This document shows, in pieces, positions 15,085-24,319 of a stretch of DNA of 64,000 nucleotides. Both the position numbers and the translations under genes were made by a program. Each line of letters opens with the position of its first letter. Positions within the stretch are counted from its first letter, which is position 1. Origin of the DNA: Deltaproteobacteria bacterium (lineage in GTDB: Bacteria > Myxococcota > Myxococcia > SLRQ01). The stretch spans positions 1 to 64,000 of the forward strand of contig SLRQ01000006.1 in NCBI GenBank assembly GCA_007130885.1. The letters are read 5' to 3'. The notes beneath the pieces were generated by a model. That model had not been told where the DNA came from and searched no databases. It was given only the letters and a program-made list of their open reading frames with translations.

Positions 15085-16656
15085 CTAGCCCCAAGGGGGA
15101 ACGATCATGATCGTCGGCCAGATAAGGGCTCCGTCGGGCCGCAGGGAGACGAGCGTCGTCGTGAAGTATTCATTGAAACCATCGAACGGATGCAGTTTGG
15201 CTCGCCAGTAGGGGTTGAAGAAGTTCGGGTGCTCTTCCCAGTCGCCGGGCGGCGGCTGATGATAGTAGACGAGGGCCTTGCTCACGGCGGCGGCGGGGAA
15301 TAGCTGGTCACCGGTGAGGTCGAGCCTGGCCGTTCCTTGCGAGCCATGTTCGATCTCTATCCTGCCGTCCTGATTGATCTCCCAGGGGCCGTGCTGGCCG
15401 TCCTCGAGAACGCTTAGGTCTTGCCACACCCCGGCGTACACCGACGGCTGGCCGAAGTAGGTCGCGCCGCCGTCGAAGATAGATCCGTCTTGGAACTCCT
15501 CTTCGTGCGCGCGAAACTTGATGAAATTGAAAGGTTCCGCCTCGGTACTCGCGGAGCCGCCCATGCCATCGTCTTCCCACTCCTCGGTTTCGGCTTCTCC
15601 GCCGAACGACCACAGGAAGGGAATGCAGTCCGTCATGTTGATGACCATGCCGCTGTCATGCGCGGAGATCACGCCGTCTCCTCCTCCGACAGGCTCCTCG
15701 AACTCGGAGCTGCTGCTGGCAACGATGGGAAGAGTCGTGCCGCCGCGCGGCTCCGGAATGTCCGTCATCAGCTTCTGGAGCAGCTCGGGATGCAGATGAT
15801 GAGGAAAGACGGGTCTCTGAGCCGTCCAATCAGGACGAGTTCCCATCGCTACCTCCCACATCACCTGCTGTTGATTCTCGGGGGGTGTTACCTCTCGTTC
15901 GCCGCAGGGCTGGTCGTCCCCCGTGCCTTCCACGGCGCACATGAGCGAGTTTGCGTTGGCGAAGGTAATCGCCGGGTTCACGAAAGCCTGGGGTGCGTTC
16001 TCGCGGGTCAGGTCTCCGATAACGCCCCCGAACATGTTGGCGGTGGCCATTCTGGTGTGTTGCAGCATGGCCATCTGGGAGCTGTAGATGCTGTTGATCA
16101 TCGACATCAGCTCTTCCACGGCGGGCTCGAACTCGTTTTCCTGCAATGAATCGAGTAGCTGCTCGTAGTTGTCGGCCTCTTGCCCATAAGCCTGGGCCAC
16201 CTGAGCTGCTTCCATGGAGTGCTGGCAGTGCTGGGCTATGCAGCATGGTATGGGCCCGAACGGGCCTGAACAGAAGCTCGCCAGGAACTCCAGCACTGCT
16301 ATGACCATGTAGGCATTCCGGGAGCCTTCCAGCATGCCTTGAGCCGCCCAGCCCGAGGACATATAGGCGTGAAGCGTGGCCATGCTGGCGTATCCGGCGG
16401 CCATGGCCCGGTTGCTATAGGCGAAGTAGTTGAACGCCCTGGCATGAAGTGTCGCCGTGGAGTAGGCCACCGCGTCCGCGTGCTGCTGAATTCGAACCCG
16501 CTCATGGATGGCCTGGCTGACGTTGAAGCTCATCATCAACATGAGAGCCAGGATCAGCATGGTGAACACACCGAGAATGATCGCTTGCCCGGACTCTCTC
16601 CGGCCGCCTCGAACTCGGCGTAGCTTGCTGCGCCTCTTGGCAGTGTCTCGAATCAT
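15085..16656 (-). CDS. TadG-like protein
   Basis: A 523-residue protein. The ATG at 16656 has a clean AGGAG eight bases upstream and is preferred over the frame opening at 16689. The N-terminus RRESGQAIILGVFTML plus the long hydrophobic stretch and VRIQQHADAVAYSTAT matches the N-terminal region of TadG-like Flp pilus assembly proteins, which lack the Glu+5 of true pilins. Residues 100-200 contain a Cys cluster (SFCSGPFGPIPCCIAQHCQH). The C-terminal 300 residues are acidic and unlike the von Willebrand factor A domain often found in TadG. It is second in the operon, 46 bp after the first TadE-like gene. Confidence 0.8.
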   Translation of the reverse strand: MIRDTAKRRSKLRRVRGGRRESGQAIILGVFTMLILALMLMMSFNVSQAIHERVRIQQHADAVAYSTATLHARAFNYFAYSNRAMAAGYASMATLHAYMSSGWAAQGMLEGSRNAYMVIAVLEFLASFCSGPFGPIPCCIAQHCQHSMEAAQVAQAYGQEADNYEQLLDSLQENEFEPAVEELMSMINSIYSSQMAMLQHTRMATANMFGGVIGDLTRENAPQAFVNPAITFANANSLMCAVEGTGDDQPCGEREVTPPENQQQVMWEVAMGTRPDWTAQRPVFPHHLHPELLQKLMTDIPEPRGGTTLPIVASSSSEFEEPVGGGDGVISAHDSGMVINMTDCIPFLWSFGGEAETEEWEDDGMGGSASTEAEPFNFIKFRAHEEEFQDGSIFDGGATYFGQPSVYAGVWQDLSVLEDGQHGPWEINQDGRIEIEHGSQGTARLDLTGDQLFPAAAVSKALVYYHQPPPGDWEEHPNFFNPYWRAKLHPFDGFNEYFTTTLVSLRPDGALIWPTIMIVPPWG

Positions 16657-16702
16657 GAGACGGGCTCCTGTTTGGTGAACTTTCGGCATTTTCTCGAAAA
16701 GA

Positions 16703-17521
16703 CTAGAAGCCGACTATGCACTCATTGTTTTGAGGCAGGTTGCTGATGTTGATATCGGACATCATTCGCATGCTGTAGCTGGCCCTTATCGGCGCGAGGT
16801 TCTCGCTGTTCTGTCTTGCTCTTAAAAGATTCTCGATGATGCCGCCGATAATCCCCCCGATAAAGCCGCCTACGCCGTCTTGCGGAAAGAGATGCAGGAA
16901 ACGAGCCGCCGTTCCCTGCTGCAGCGCTTGCATGACCAGCTCCGCGGTTGCGTGCTCCGCTATTATCCGGTTCGCGAAAGGAATGGGCATCCGGTAGAAG
17001 AAGATCACCTGAACGCGGAGCTTGGTGCGGGAGTAGTCCTCCCAGCCATCGGCGCCTTCGCCCGTCGCCACGTCCGGATGATCGAAGCTTACGTGATCCT
17101 CGTCGATATCCCCCCGCAATGGGCCGCAGATAAGGACCGTGGTCGGTGGTATGTCCAGCCCCGTCGTCGCGGTCAGTCCGACCTCGAGATACCGCAGGCT
17201 CCACTCGAACACGTTGCTCGTCGGTCGGGTGCGCAGGCCTCCGCCGAAAAGGCCCCATGCACTGGAGGCATACTTCGGCAGAACCACCTGGTCGGCCACG
17301 GACTCCATCGTCCAGCGATCGGCGTGGGCCATGGCGCCGGCCCTCGCGGCCCGGTAGGCCGAGTACTTCGTGAGTAGCTGAGCTTGATGCAGAAGGCCGA
17401 GTTGCAGCGTGCCGAGCATCAGTAGAAGATAGATCGGGAGTACGAACGCCGCTTCCACCAGCGCTTGACCCGAATCGGCTCTTTGCCCGCGCCGACTCCT
17501 TCGTAGAATTGATGGTCCCAT
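16703..17521 (-). CDS. TadE-like pseudopilin (first gene of the operon)
   Basis: A 272-residue protein. I take ATG 17521 because AAGGTG precedes it and the TadE signature follows directly: ADSGQALVEAAFVLPIYLL, with Gly before the cleavage site and Glu at +5. The open frame reaches 18142 but the extra 207 residues look non-coding and lie opposite a real plus-strand gene. Behind the membrane helix comes KYSAYRAARAGAM, the Ala/Arg-rich helix typical of TadE/TadF, then a periplasmic domain. The protein ends NECIVGF. Likely leader gene of the six-gene operon. Confidence 0.82.
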   Translation of the reverse strand: MGPSILRRSRRGQRADSGQALVEAAFVLPIYLLLMLGTLQLGLLHQAQLLTKYSAYRAARAGAMAHADRWTMESVADQVVLPKYASSAWGLFGGGLRTRPTSNVFEWSLRYLEVGLTATTGLDIPPTTVLICGPLRGDIDEDHVSFDHPDVATGEGADGWEDYSRTKLRVQVIFFYRMPIPFANRIIAEHATAELVMQALQQGTAARFLHLFPQDGVGGFIGGIIGGIIENLLRARQNSENLAPIRASYSMRMMSDINISNLPQNNECIVGF

Positions 17522-17689
17522 GGCACCTTGAAAGTTAGCACCTACTCTCAAGGCTTTGGCATCGGTCACCTGGACGCGGCGATTACTCATCACGGAGAGC
17601 CGAGATCCTTGGACCCACACCGTGGATTCATGCCGCCGGCCGGACATTGTGGTTGGTATGAACCGGCGGTAGTGAAGTAGGATGGACCA
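17522..17689. promoter_or_regulatory. Divergent promoter region, Tad-like operon / Cys-rich lipoprotein
   Basis: 168 bp between two divergent starts, so both promoters must lie here or further inside. I could not define convincing -35/-10 boxes. Confidence 0.4.
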
Positions 17690-18835
17690 ATGATTCGGCT
17701 TCGCGGCGCCAGGGGTAGGGTTCTGCCATTGCTGACGGTCGTGGCCTGCGCGGTCTTGGCCGCGGCGGCCTGTGTGCTCGTGGTGGATGCCGACGGCGAA
17801 ACAGGTCACCCATGTGACGGCGAGCGCGACCGCTGCCTCCCCGGCTATAGCTGCGTGGAAGGCATATGCCGTGAGGACCCAAGCACCGGCGTGCTTCTTT
17901 GTGGATCCTGCCCGAAGGGAGAAAAGTGTGACCACCGTACGGGCAGATGCGTCGATGTGTGCGAGGCCAGCGTATGTCCAACCGGGCATGGATGTGAGCC
18001 CGGCGGCGAGTGCGAGCCCTTGGATGAAGGGCTGGGGTCTATTTGCGAGACCGACCAGGACTGTGCCGGGGCGGTACCGGGCTGCTCGACCGACCCCGAC
18101 GATCCCGGGAGGGTCCTGTGCGCTTGCTTCAAGCCCGCGCACAGCGATACTGGCGTGTGCCTTGGGCTACCAAGCCGCTTCGAGGATTGCGAGTCTTGTG
18201 GCGACGCGAGGTGCGTCCAAGAGAGTTTCTCGTACGCCGGTTCGGTGACGTTGTGCGTTCCCGGCGGATTTCGAACGTGTGCCGAGGGGCAGGCCCACTG
18301 TGCCGACCACGAACATGAGTCGTGGTGCACGCTTTTCGCGTGGGAGACCGACCCGGGCGTTTACCGGCCTGGAGAGTACATGAAGCCGATGATTCCACTG
18401 GGCGTGCTGCCCGCCTGTGTATCGTCGGCGGAGGAATCGCCGCTCGAGCCTGGAGACGAGTGTGACTCGGACGACCCGCTTGCATGCGGCACCGGCCTCT
18501 GTCTTCCCGCCGGCGAAGGCAAGTCCGTGTGCACGCATCCGTGCCGGAGAGACATAATCTGCAGAGAGGTCGCCGAGGGCAGGTGCGTCTTGGCGCCCGT
18601 GGACAACTACCACGGCGGCGCGCGAATCTACGAGACGACCCATGTCTGTGGGACCGAGCCGACATTGGGACGTTCTTGCACCGTGGGACGAGGCTCGAGG
18701 TGCGGGACTGATGCCCCATATTGCGTTATTGGGCTGGAGGATACAGGGGTGTGCACCAGGCCTTGCCGGGACAACGCGGACTGCTCCTTGGCGCAGGGGT
18801 TCGAGTGTCACCCGCGCACCGCCTCTTGTCTCTAG
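17690..18835 (+). CDS. Cys-rich lipoprotein
   Basis: A 381-residue predicted lipoprotein (signal ACAVLAAAAC, lipidated Cys28). More than 35 Cys residues occur in short EGF- or TNFR-like spacing such as CLPGYSCVEGICRED, CGSCPKGEKCDHRTGRCVDVC and CRDNADCSLAQGFECHP. The CxxDxDCxxGxxC form is the disulfide module frequent in Myxococcota and Bradymonadales surface proteins. It has no catalytic motif. It converges on the giant Cys-rich lipoprotein at 18936-22682, which uses the same modules, so both may belong to one class of cell-surface proteins. Role unknown; adhesion or recognition is a guess. Confidence 0.85.
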   Translation: MIRLRGARGRVLPLLTVVACAVLAAAACVLVVDADGETGHPCDGERDRCLPGYSCVEGICREDPSTGVLLCGSCPKGEKCDHRTGRCVDVCEASVCPTGHGCEPGGECEPLDEGLGSICETDQDCAGAVPGCSTDPDDPGRVLCACFKPAHSDTGVCLGLPSRFEDCESCGDARCVQESFSYAGSVTLCVPGGFRTCAEGQAHCADHEHESWCTLFAWETDPGVYRPGEYMKPMIPLGVLPACVSSAEESPLEPGDECDSDDPLACGTGLCLPAGEGKSVCTHPCRRDIICREVAEGRCVLAPVDNYHGGARIYETTHVCGTEPTLGRSCTVGRGSRCGTDAPYCVIGLEDTGVCTRPCRDNADCSLAQGFECHPRTASCL

Positions 18836-18935
18836 GCCCAAAACAAGTGCACCACGACGAAGCGAGACCCGCACAGTGGGCTTCTGGCGAAGTCGCAGCC
18901 GGCGGGGTGCGCTCGATTTGATTCTAGCGGTGCTG

Positions 18936-21900
18936 CTACTCGTAGATGAGGTCGGGGACGGCTATGCAGACTCTCGTTCGTGATCGCCACCAAGCAGTTC
19001 GGAAGCTATGACACTCGTAGCCTTCGCGGTCGCAGTGATACGAGCCTCCGAAACCTAGGAAGCCGCCCGATCGCCTGCAGTTGTCCAGACAAATCCTGTC
19101 GCCCGTAATCAAGGTCACGCAAGTGCTGCTGCCCGGGCAGGATCGACTGCAGCCTCGAGTGCAGTAACCTCCCGGCCAACCTGGATCGACGTCTTCGTCG
19201 GTTTCCTCCTCGATGAGACACATGCCGTTGACTCCGCCGGCGCAGTCACGCAAGCGAGTGCACGGTGAGCCGACCCCCCGAGAGCCCTTCGCCGAGGGGT
19301 GGCATACTCCGGTCCCGCCGTCGGGCGAGTAGCATGCGTAATCATCTCGGCACGGCCTATCGGCGAGGCAGGGGCTGCAAAAGCCCCATTGACCGTCTCT
19401 ATGAGCGCTGCACTCCACGGGTAGATGTATTGGACAGGGGCGTATGGGCGTGCAAACTCTTCCGGTCTCGCAGCACTCGTCCCATCCGGGCGTCTTCCAC
19501 ACCTCGTGGTGTCCATAGTCCACCCACTCGCAGGCGCCGCCCATCTCCGTGCAAGCGGACTCGTGCATGCAGGCCCTGGTGTTGTGGTCGAGCTGGACGC
19601 ACCTGCTTTCGTCGGGACAAGAGCTTCGAGCGCAGTTGACCGAGCAGTACCCTCCCGGATACCCCGACCGCTCCATCATGCAGTAGCCGCGCAGGCCACC
19701 GGAGCAATCGTTGATCAGCTTGCATGGATCTCCGATCTCTCCCGGGCCGTCGGCGAATGGGATGCACGCCTTGTCTCCCTCGCTCACCACTTGCAGGCAT
19801 CTGTAGCCTGTGCGGCACTCGCCGTCTGTCTGACAGCTCTTGAGACACTGCCCCATGATGATTGTCGTCTCGAAGTCACCGAAGAACCTGCCCAGCAGCC
19901 ACCTGATCAAGCCTCGAACGACGCTCCTGGAGATCGAGCCCGTGTTGATGCTAACTCCGTAGCCGGGGTCGAAGCCGGCCGCGGAGGTCACGTCCGTGAT
20001 TCTCACCGTGTCGGTCGAGGAGTCGATGGTGATCTCCAGCTTGCGCTTCAGGCCGCAGATGGATCCCGGCGTGCAGTCGGTGTCGGACGAGCAGTGGCCT
20101 GTGCAGTAGCCCTTCTTCCAGCCCGTCTCCTCTTCCCTGAAACACTGGAGGCGCTCGCACTCGAGGTTGCTCTCGCAGGGATCACCGGTGGGCGTTGGCC
20201 CGAAGATCTCGTCTTCCGGAATGCCCCAGTCGATCCCGCCGCCGCCTTCTTCCATGCATCTGAAGGTCGAGGACGGAATGTGGATGCCGCAAACCTCTCC
20301 CTCCGGGCAGTCGTCATTGCTCAAGCACTCCGAATCGTCTCCAGGCTCGCAGATACCGGTACCCAGCCCGTCGCCCACGGGCCGGCAAACCTTTCCGTCT
20401 TCGCAGTCGCCTTGGTCGGTGCAGGTGGTGACGCAGCGAGTTCCCTCGGCGGTCTGAATGCACAGCATGCCGTCGGGGCATGTGTTGGCGTCCTCGCAGG
20501 GGTCGCCTTCGTCGGCGTCGCCATCGGCGGGCGCGCACACCGGTCCATAGCCATCCACGTAGCGGCAGACGAGGCCCTGCCTGCACTCCCGGTCGGTTTG
20601 GCAGGTGGGCATGCATATGTTCTGGCCCGCGGGGCCTCCCGGCACGCACACGGTTCCCACGGCGCAGTCGTCGTCGCTTTCACAGGGCTGGGCGCAGTAG
20701 CCGCCCGGCCAGCCTGTTTCGTCCTCCGTGAGGCAGATGCCGGAGTAACAGTCGTAATCGTGGGTGCAGGAGCTGCCCGGCCCGGCCGTGCCGGGGCCGC
20801 CGTCGCCGCCGGGGATGCAATAGCCTGGGCCTCCGAACACCGGATCGCTCGTGCAAATCATGTCGTCAGGGCAATCTTCGTCGTCGTAGCACGCGGTTCC
20901 GCAGGTGCGCCCTGTCGGACCATCGATGCAGATCTCTCCGTCGGGACAGTCTCCATCCGTGGAGCAGTTATCGACGATGAGATCCTCGAGCTGGCAGAAG
21001 CCCGGCTGAATCGATCCATCGGTTACGCATCTGTATCCAGGTGGACAGTCGCCGTTGGTGCTGCAGCGGGTGGAGCACTGGCCGCCAGAGGGAGTAGGAA
21101 CGCATACCGCGTCGGTGCCGCCATCGCAGTCGGCCGTGGATGAGCAGGGGTCGCCAATTCGCCCGTCGCCGCCCCCGTAGGGGAGGCACGCCCGCTCTCC
21201 GTTCGGGGTGACGGTGCATACGTATCCCTCTCGGCAGTCGGTGTCGGAGTCACAGCCTTTCACGCAGATCCCTTGGCCGTTCGGCCCCCAGGGCAGGCAC
21301 AAATCGCCGTCAGCGCAGTCCTGATCGCTGTCGCATAGGTCGGTGCAGTATCCTCCCGGCCAGCCGTGTCTGTCCTGCGAAAGACACACGCCGCTGTTGC
21401 AGTCGGCGTGGCCGTTGCAGGGGTCTCCCGTGTCGCCTCCCGGCCAGCAGCCCTTTCTGCCGCCGCCTATGTCTCGGCACCTGTACCCTTCATTGCAGTC
21501 CTCATCCTCGCTGCAAAGCCCAACGCAAATGCCTCTTTCTTGGGCATCGAAGGCGCAGGTCGTACCCGAAGGGCAGGGCCCTTGGAAGCCGCAGGTATGG
21601 GTGCAGTATCCGCCGGGGAAGCCCATCTCCTCGCGCAAGCAAAGCCCTTTCGGGCCGCCGTCGCAGTCAGCGGAAGTTTGGCAGTGATCGGCTATGAGCC
21701 CTTTGCCGGTGCCTCCCGGCACGCAGGCGTTCTCGACCCGGCCTTCCGGAATCGTACACACGTAGCCGTTTATCCTGCAGCCGGCGTTGTTCTCGCAGCG
21801 TTCCAGGCAGATGCCCGTGCCCGAGGAGTTCATGAAACCGCAGATGTTTCCATCGCCGCAATCGCTGTCCGAGCTGCAAGGGGACGAGCAGTATCCATCA

Positions 21901-22682
21901 TGCCAGCCCTTTTCGCTCTCTGAAAGGCAGTACCCCGTGTCGCAGTCCTGGTCGACGGTGCAAGGCTCACCGATAGCATCTGCTCCAAGAACGCACTCGC
22001 CTCGGTCGCAAACTTCGTCCGGAGCACAGCCGGGACAGCGAATGACGCCGCCGCAGCCGTCCGAGATTATGCCGCAAGCATCGCCGCAGTCGGGGGGCAA
22101 GGGGCAGCTTCTTTCACCATGCTCGCAGCGGTTCGGCTGATTGGTTCCGCAGCTTTGGCCTTCCGGACAGAATCCGCAATCCAGCACACCGCCGCAGCCG
22201 TCGGGCACCAGCCCGCACTCGGCCCCCAAGGCGGCGCAGGTGCTTGGCTCGCACACGGATTGCCCACAGGTTCCAGGATCATGGCCTGCTTCGCAGGATC
22301 CGCCTCCACCGCAGAATCCGCAGATTTCCGTGGCGGCGCAGCCGTCGGGTACCGTGCCGCACTCCGAGTCGGACTCGGCGCAACCGTAAGGCTCGCAGCC
22401 GGTGAGGGGGTCCGTCCTTTCTCCCCTACCTTCGTGCGATGGGTCCACCTCACACCTGTTTTCCTCTCCGCAGAGGAAGCCCGCGGCACAGTAACCGCAG
22501 TTCACCGTTCCGTCGCAGCCGTCGTCGATGGTTCCGCAGTTGGCACCGGCTTCCTCGCAGGTGAGCGGAATGCATCGATTGAAAAGAGCATCCCCACAGC
22601 CGCAGCCGGAAAGCGCCGCCGCCATCAATAGGGCCATGAAGACGAATGGGAGCGAGAACCTGACGCGATATGAGTGGCTCAT
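18936..22682 (-). CDS. Giant Cys-rich multimodular lipoprotein
   Basis: A 1248-residue predicted outer-surface lipoprotein. The ATG at 22682 has AGGAG upstream and gives a signal with lipobox LSGC. Two kinds of module can be read. Near the N-terminus are four copies of C..(x)CG.(V/I).DGC.G...CG.C..G..C (residues about 25-185). Then about seven larger copies follow, each with CxxDxDCxxGxC, a G(W/F/Y)PGGYC(T/S)..C block and CRxGYxC. I count seven GYC blocks (GWHDGYC, GFPGGYC, GWPGGYC, GWPGGYC, GWKKGYC, GYPGGYC, GWPGGYC). One insert near residue 905-960 is Cys-free (KLEITIDSSTDTVRITDVTS). No enzyme motif. A large antisense open frame at 19425-21143 is a shadow. Confidence 0.88.
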   Translation of the reverse strand: MSHSYRVRFSLPFVFMALLMAAALSGCGCGDALFNRCIPLTCEEAGANCGTIDDGCDGTVNCGYCAAGFLCGEENRCEVDPSHEGRGERTDPLTGCEPYGCAESDSECGTVPDGCAATEICGFCGGGGSCEAGHDPGTCGQSVCEPSTCAALGAECGLVPDGCGGVLDCGFCPEGQSCGTNQPNRCEHGERSCPLPPDCGDACGIISDGCGGVIRCPGCAPDEVCDRGECVLGADAIGEPCTVDQDCDTGYCLSESEKGWHDGYCSSPCSSDSDCGDGNICGFMNSSGTGICLERCENNAGCRINGYVCTIPEGRVENACVPGGTGKGLIADHCQTSADCDGGPKGLCLREEMGFPGGYCTHTCGFQGPCPSGTTCAFDAQERGICVGLCSEDEDCNEGYRCRDIGGGRKGCWPGGDTGDPCNGHADCNSGVCLSQDRHGWPGGYCTDLCDSDQDCADGDLCLPWGPNGQGICVKGCDSDTDCREGYVCTVTPNGERACLPYGGGDGRIGDPCSSTADCDGGTDAVCVPTPSGGQCSTRCSTNGDCPPGYRCVTDGSIQPGFCQLEDLIVDNCSTDGDCPDGEICIDGPTGRTCGTACYDDEDCPDDMICTSDPVFGGPGYCIPGGDGGPGTAGPGSSCTHDYDCYSGICLTEDETGWPGGYCAQPCESDDDCAVGTVCVPGGPAGQNICMPTCQTDRECRQGLVCRYVDGYGPVCAPADGDADEGDPCEDANTCPDGMLCIQTAEGTRCVTTCTDQGDCEDGKVCRPVGDGLGTGICEPGDDSECLSNDDCPEGEVCGIHIPSSTFRCMEEGGGGIDWGIPEDEIFGPTPTGDPCESNLECERLQCFREEETGWKKGYCTGHCSSDTDCTPGSICGLKRKLEITIDSSTDTVRITDVTSAAGFDPGYGVSINTGSISRSVVRGLIRWLLGRFFGDFETTIIMGQCLKSCQTDGECRTGYRCLQVVSEGDKACIPFADGPGEIGDPCKLINDCSGGLRGYCMMERSGYPGGYCSVNCARSSCPDESRCVQLDHNTRACMHESACTEMGGACEWVDYGHHEVWKTPGWDECCETGRVCTPIRPCPIHLPVECSAHRDGQWGFCSPCLADRPCRDDYACYSPDGGTGVCHPSAKGSRGVGSPCTRLRDCAGGVNGMCLIEEETDEDVDPGWPGGYCTRGCSRSCPGSSTCVTLITGDRICLDNCRRSGGFLGFGGSYHCDREGYECHSFRTAWWRSRTRVCIAVPDLIYE
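18950..22600. repeat. Tandem disulfide-module repeats within the giant lipoprotein
   Basis: Four short DGCGG modules and about seven longer GGYC modules lie head to tail. Identity between modules is moderate at protein level, so they are old duplications rather than recent expansions. Confidence 0.7.
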
Positions 22683-22810
22683 GCGAGCTCTCCTGACCAG
22701 CGATGAATGAAGCATTGGTCCACTTATGTTACCCGACTGTGGATCTAATTGTCATTCAAGCCTATCAGCCCAGGATCCCGCTCGCATCGGTCATTTGGAC
22801 GAAGCTCGGC

Positions 22811-23269
22811 CTATGCTTGCGGCCGCTTCTCCCACGGGCGAGTCCGTAAGGCTTCCTCTATGTACTCGAGGTGTCGCTGCTCATCCTCGTAGTTCTTTTC
22901 GATGAGCTGCTTGATGTCGTCCGGTACTTCCCATTCCGTGGCCTTTGCATACGCCTCGTTGGTGGTTTTCTCGTTGCTTCTCATCGCCTGGAGGGCTCCC
23001 TCGTTACCGATGGCCGCGCGAATGGCCGTGAAGCCCTGCTTGAAGAAGCCGGTGAAGCCGGTTTTTTGGGACGGCGGATGACCGCCGTGCTTCTTGATGT
23101 GATTCGAGAGTTCCGTTACGTGTCGTTCGTGGTCTTGCTTGAACTTCTCGAGGTGGTTCCGCACGTTCGGATCGCTTGTGTTCTGGATGGCTTGATCGTA
23201 CGTGGCCACGGCGTCGATGTCGGTCTGGCATAGGTCGTTCAAGTGCTCCAGAATCTGCTTGGTGTCCAT
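22811..23269 (-). CDS. Ferritin-like four-helix-bundle protein (DUF2383, PA2169-like)
   Basis: A 152-residue soluble protein. The ATG at 23269 has AGGAG upstream and is used rather than the longer frame to 23356. The text LNDLCQTDIDAVATYDQAI, FKQDHERHVTELSNHIKKHGG and KNYEDEQRHLEYIEEAL is typical of the DUF2383/ferritin-like group: four helices with His/Glu pairs spaced for metal binding. The exact function of the family is not known; iron or stress-related roles are usually assumed. Monocistronic; divergent from the M55 peptidase gene. Confidence 0.85.
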   Translation of the reverse strand: MDTKQILEHLNDLCQTDIDAVATYDQAIQNTSDPNVRNHLEKFKQDHERHVTELSNHIKKHGGHPPSQKTGFTGFFKQGFTAIRAAIGNEGALQAMRSNEKTTNEAYAKATEWEVPDDIKQLIEKNYEDEQRHLEYIEEALRTRPWEKRPQA

Positions 23270-23464
23270 TCTAGTCTCCTGTAATGTGAGGTTGATTAAT
23301 GCGGGCGGCGTTGCCCCGCCGGTCGCCCCTATGATGATCCGCGGAAGGGGAGCCACCCGGTCACGGGAAGGTGACCCTCGAACGCTTGTCCGTTTCCCTC
23401 GGATGGCAATTGGGGAAGATCAGGCAGCGGAACAGTCCTCGCGGATAAAAACGATGGAGGAGCC

Positions 23465-24295
23465 GTGAGAGTTTACGTAAGCGTTGACATGGAGGGAGTC
23501 GCCGGAGTGGTTCATCCGCAGCAGGTGAAGCGGGGCGGCGAAGATTTCGATCTGGCGAGAAGATGGATGACCCACGAGGTGAACGCGGCCATCGACGGGG
23601 CCATGAGCTCGGGCGCATCCAGCGTGGTCGTCAACGAAGCCCATGGTGATATGCGAACCTTGTTGCTGGACGAGATTGACGATCGAGCGACGGTCATCGC
23701 AGGCTCCCTGAAGCCCGGATCCATGGTCGCGGGCATCGACGGCGATTTCGGCGTGGCGTTCTTTCTCGGCTATCACGCCGGCGCGGGTACCAGGGCGGGG
23801 ATACTCGACCACACGTATTACGGCCGCGTCGTCTCGGCGGTGCGGGTAAATGGCGTGCGCTTCGATGAGGGCGCAATCAACGCGGCCGTGTGCGGTGAAG
23901 CGGGGGTTCCGCTGGGTCTGGTGACCGGCGACTCGAGGGTGTGCGCCGACGCAAGAGAAAGATTTGGAGAGATCGAGACGGTGGAGGTCAAGGAGCCGTT
24001 GAGCCGATATGCCGCCAGGACCTTGACCCCCGCTCGCGCAAGACCGCTGATTCGCGACGCCGCGGCGAGAGCGGTCGTCCGGGCCCGCGATGGAGAGCTA
24101 AGACCATACCGGCCGGACTCACCGTTCCAGCTCGAGATAGATTTCGTCAACTCCGGCTGTGCCGACGCGGCGGAGCTCGTTCCGTTTTCGGAGAGGGCCG
24201 GCGGTCTCACGGTTACGTACGAGGCGCCGGACGCGACGACTTTGCTTCGTGTAGTTAGGGTTCTGACCGCCATGGCGGCTACGACCATGAACTAG
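23465..24295 (+). CDS. M55 family D-aminopeptidase (DppA-like)
   Basis: A 276-residue cytosolic metallopeptidase. The GTG start at 23465 follows GGAGGA. The DppA fingerprints are present: SVDMEGVAG with Asp8 and Glu10, NEAHGDMR with His, GYHAGAGT with His and EAGVPLGLVTGD. These match the zinc-binding residues known for Bacillus DppA, which cleaves short peptides with D-Ala such as those from peptidoglycan turnover. The gene is followed 24 bp downstream by a radical SAM gene on the same strand. Confidence 0.92.
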   Translation: MRVYVSVDMEGVAGVVHPQQVKRGGEDFDLARRWMTHEVNAAIDGAMSSGASSVVVNEAHGDMRTLLLDEIDDRATVIAGSLKPGSMVAGIDGDFGVAFFLGYHAGAGTRAGILDHTYYGRVVSAVRVNGVRFDEGAINAAVCGEAGVPLGLVTGDSRVCADARERFGEIETVEVKEPLSRYAARTLTPARARPLIRDAAARAVVRARDGELRPYRPDSPFQLEIDFVNSGCADAAELVPFSERAGGLTVTYEAPDATTLLRVVRVLTAMAATTMN

Positions 24296-24319
24296 TACAC
24301 CTCGAGGAAGCACCTACAC

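Noticed and set aside
14103..15110. 335-aa plus-strand open frame
   Set aside because: Covers the TadE-like gene on the other strand; no ribosome site and no recognisable protein.
17522..18142. Upstream extension of the first TadE-like gene by 207 codons
   Set aside because: It overlaps a well-supported divergent lipoprotein gene, and the TadE signature and ribosome site favour the start at 17521.
19425..21143. 572-aa plus-strand open frame
   Set aside because: It lies antisense inside the Cys-rich lipoprotein gene; its Ala/Val/Gly-rich translation is a shadow of the repeated Cys codons.
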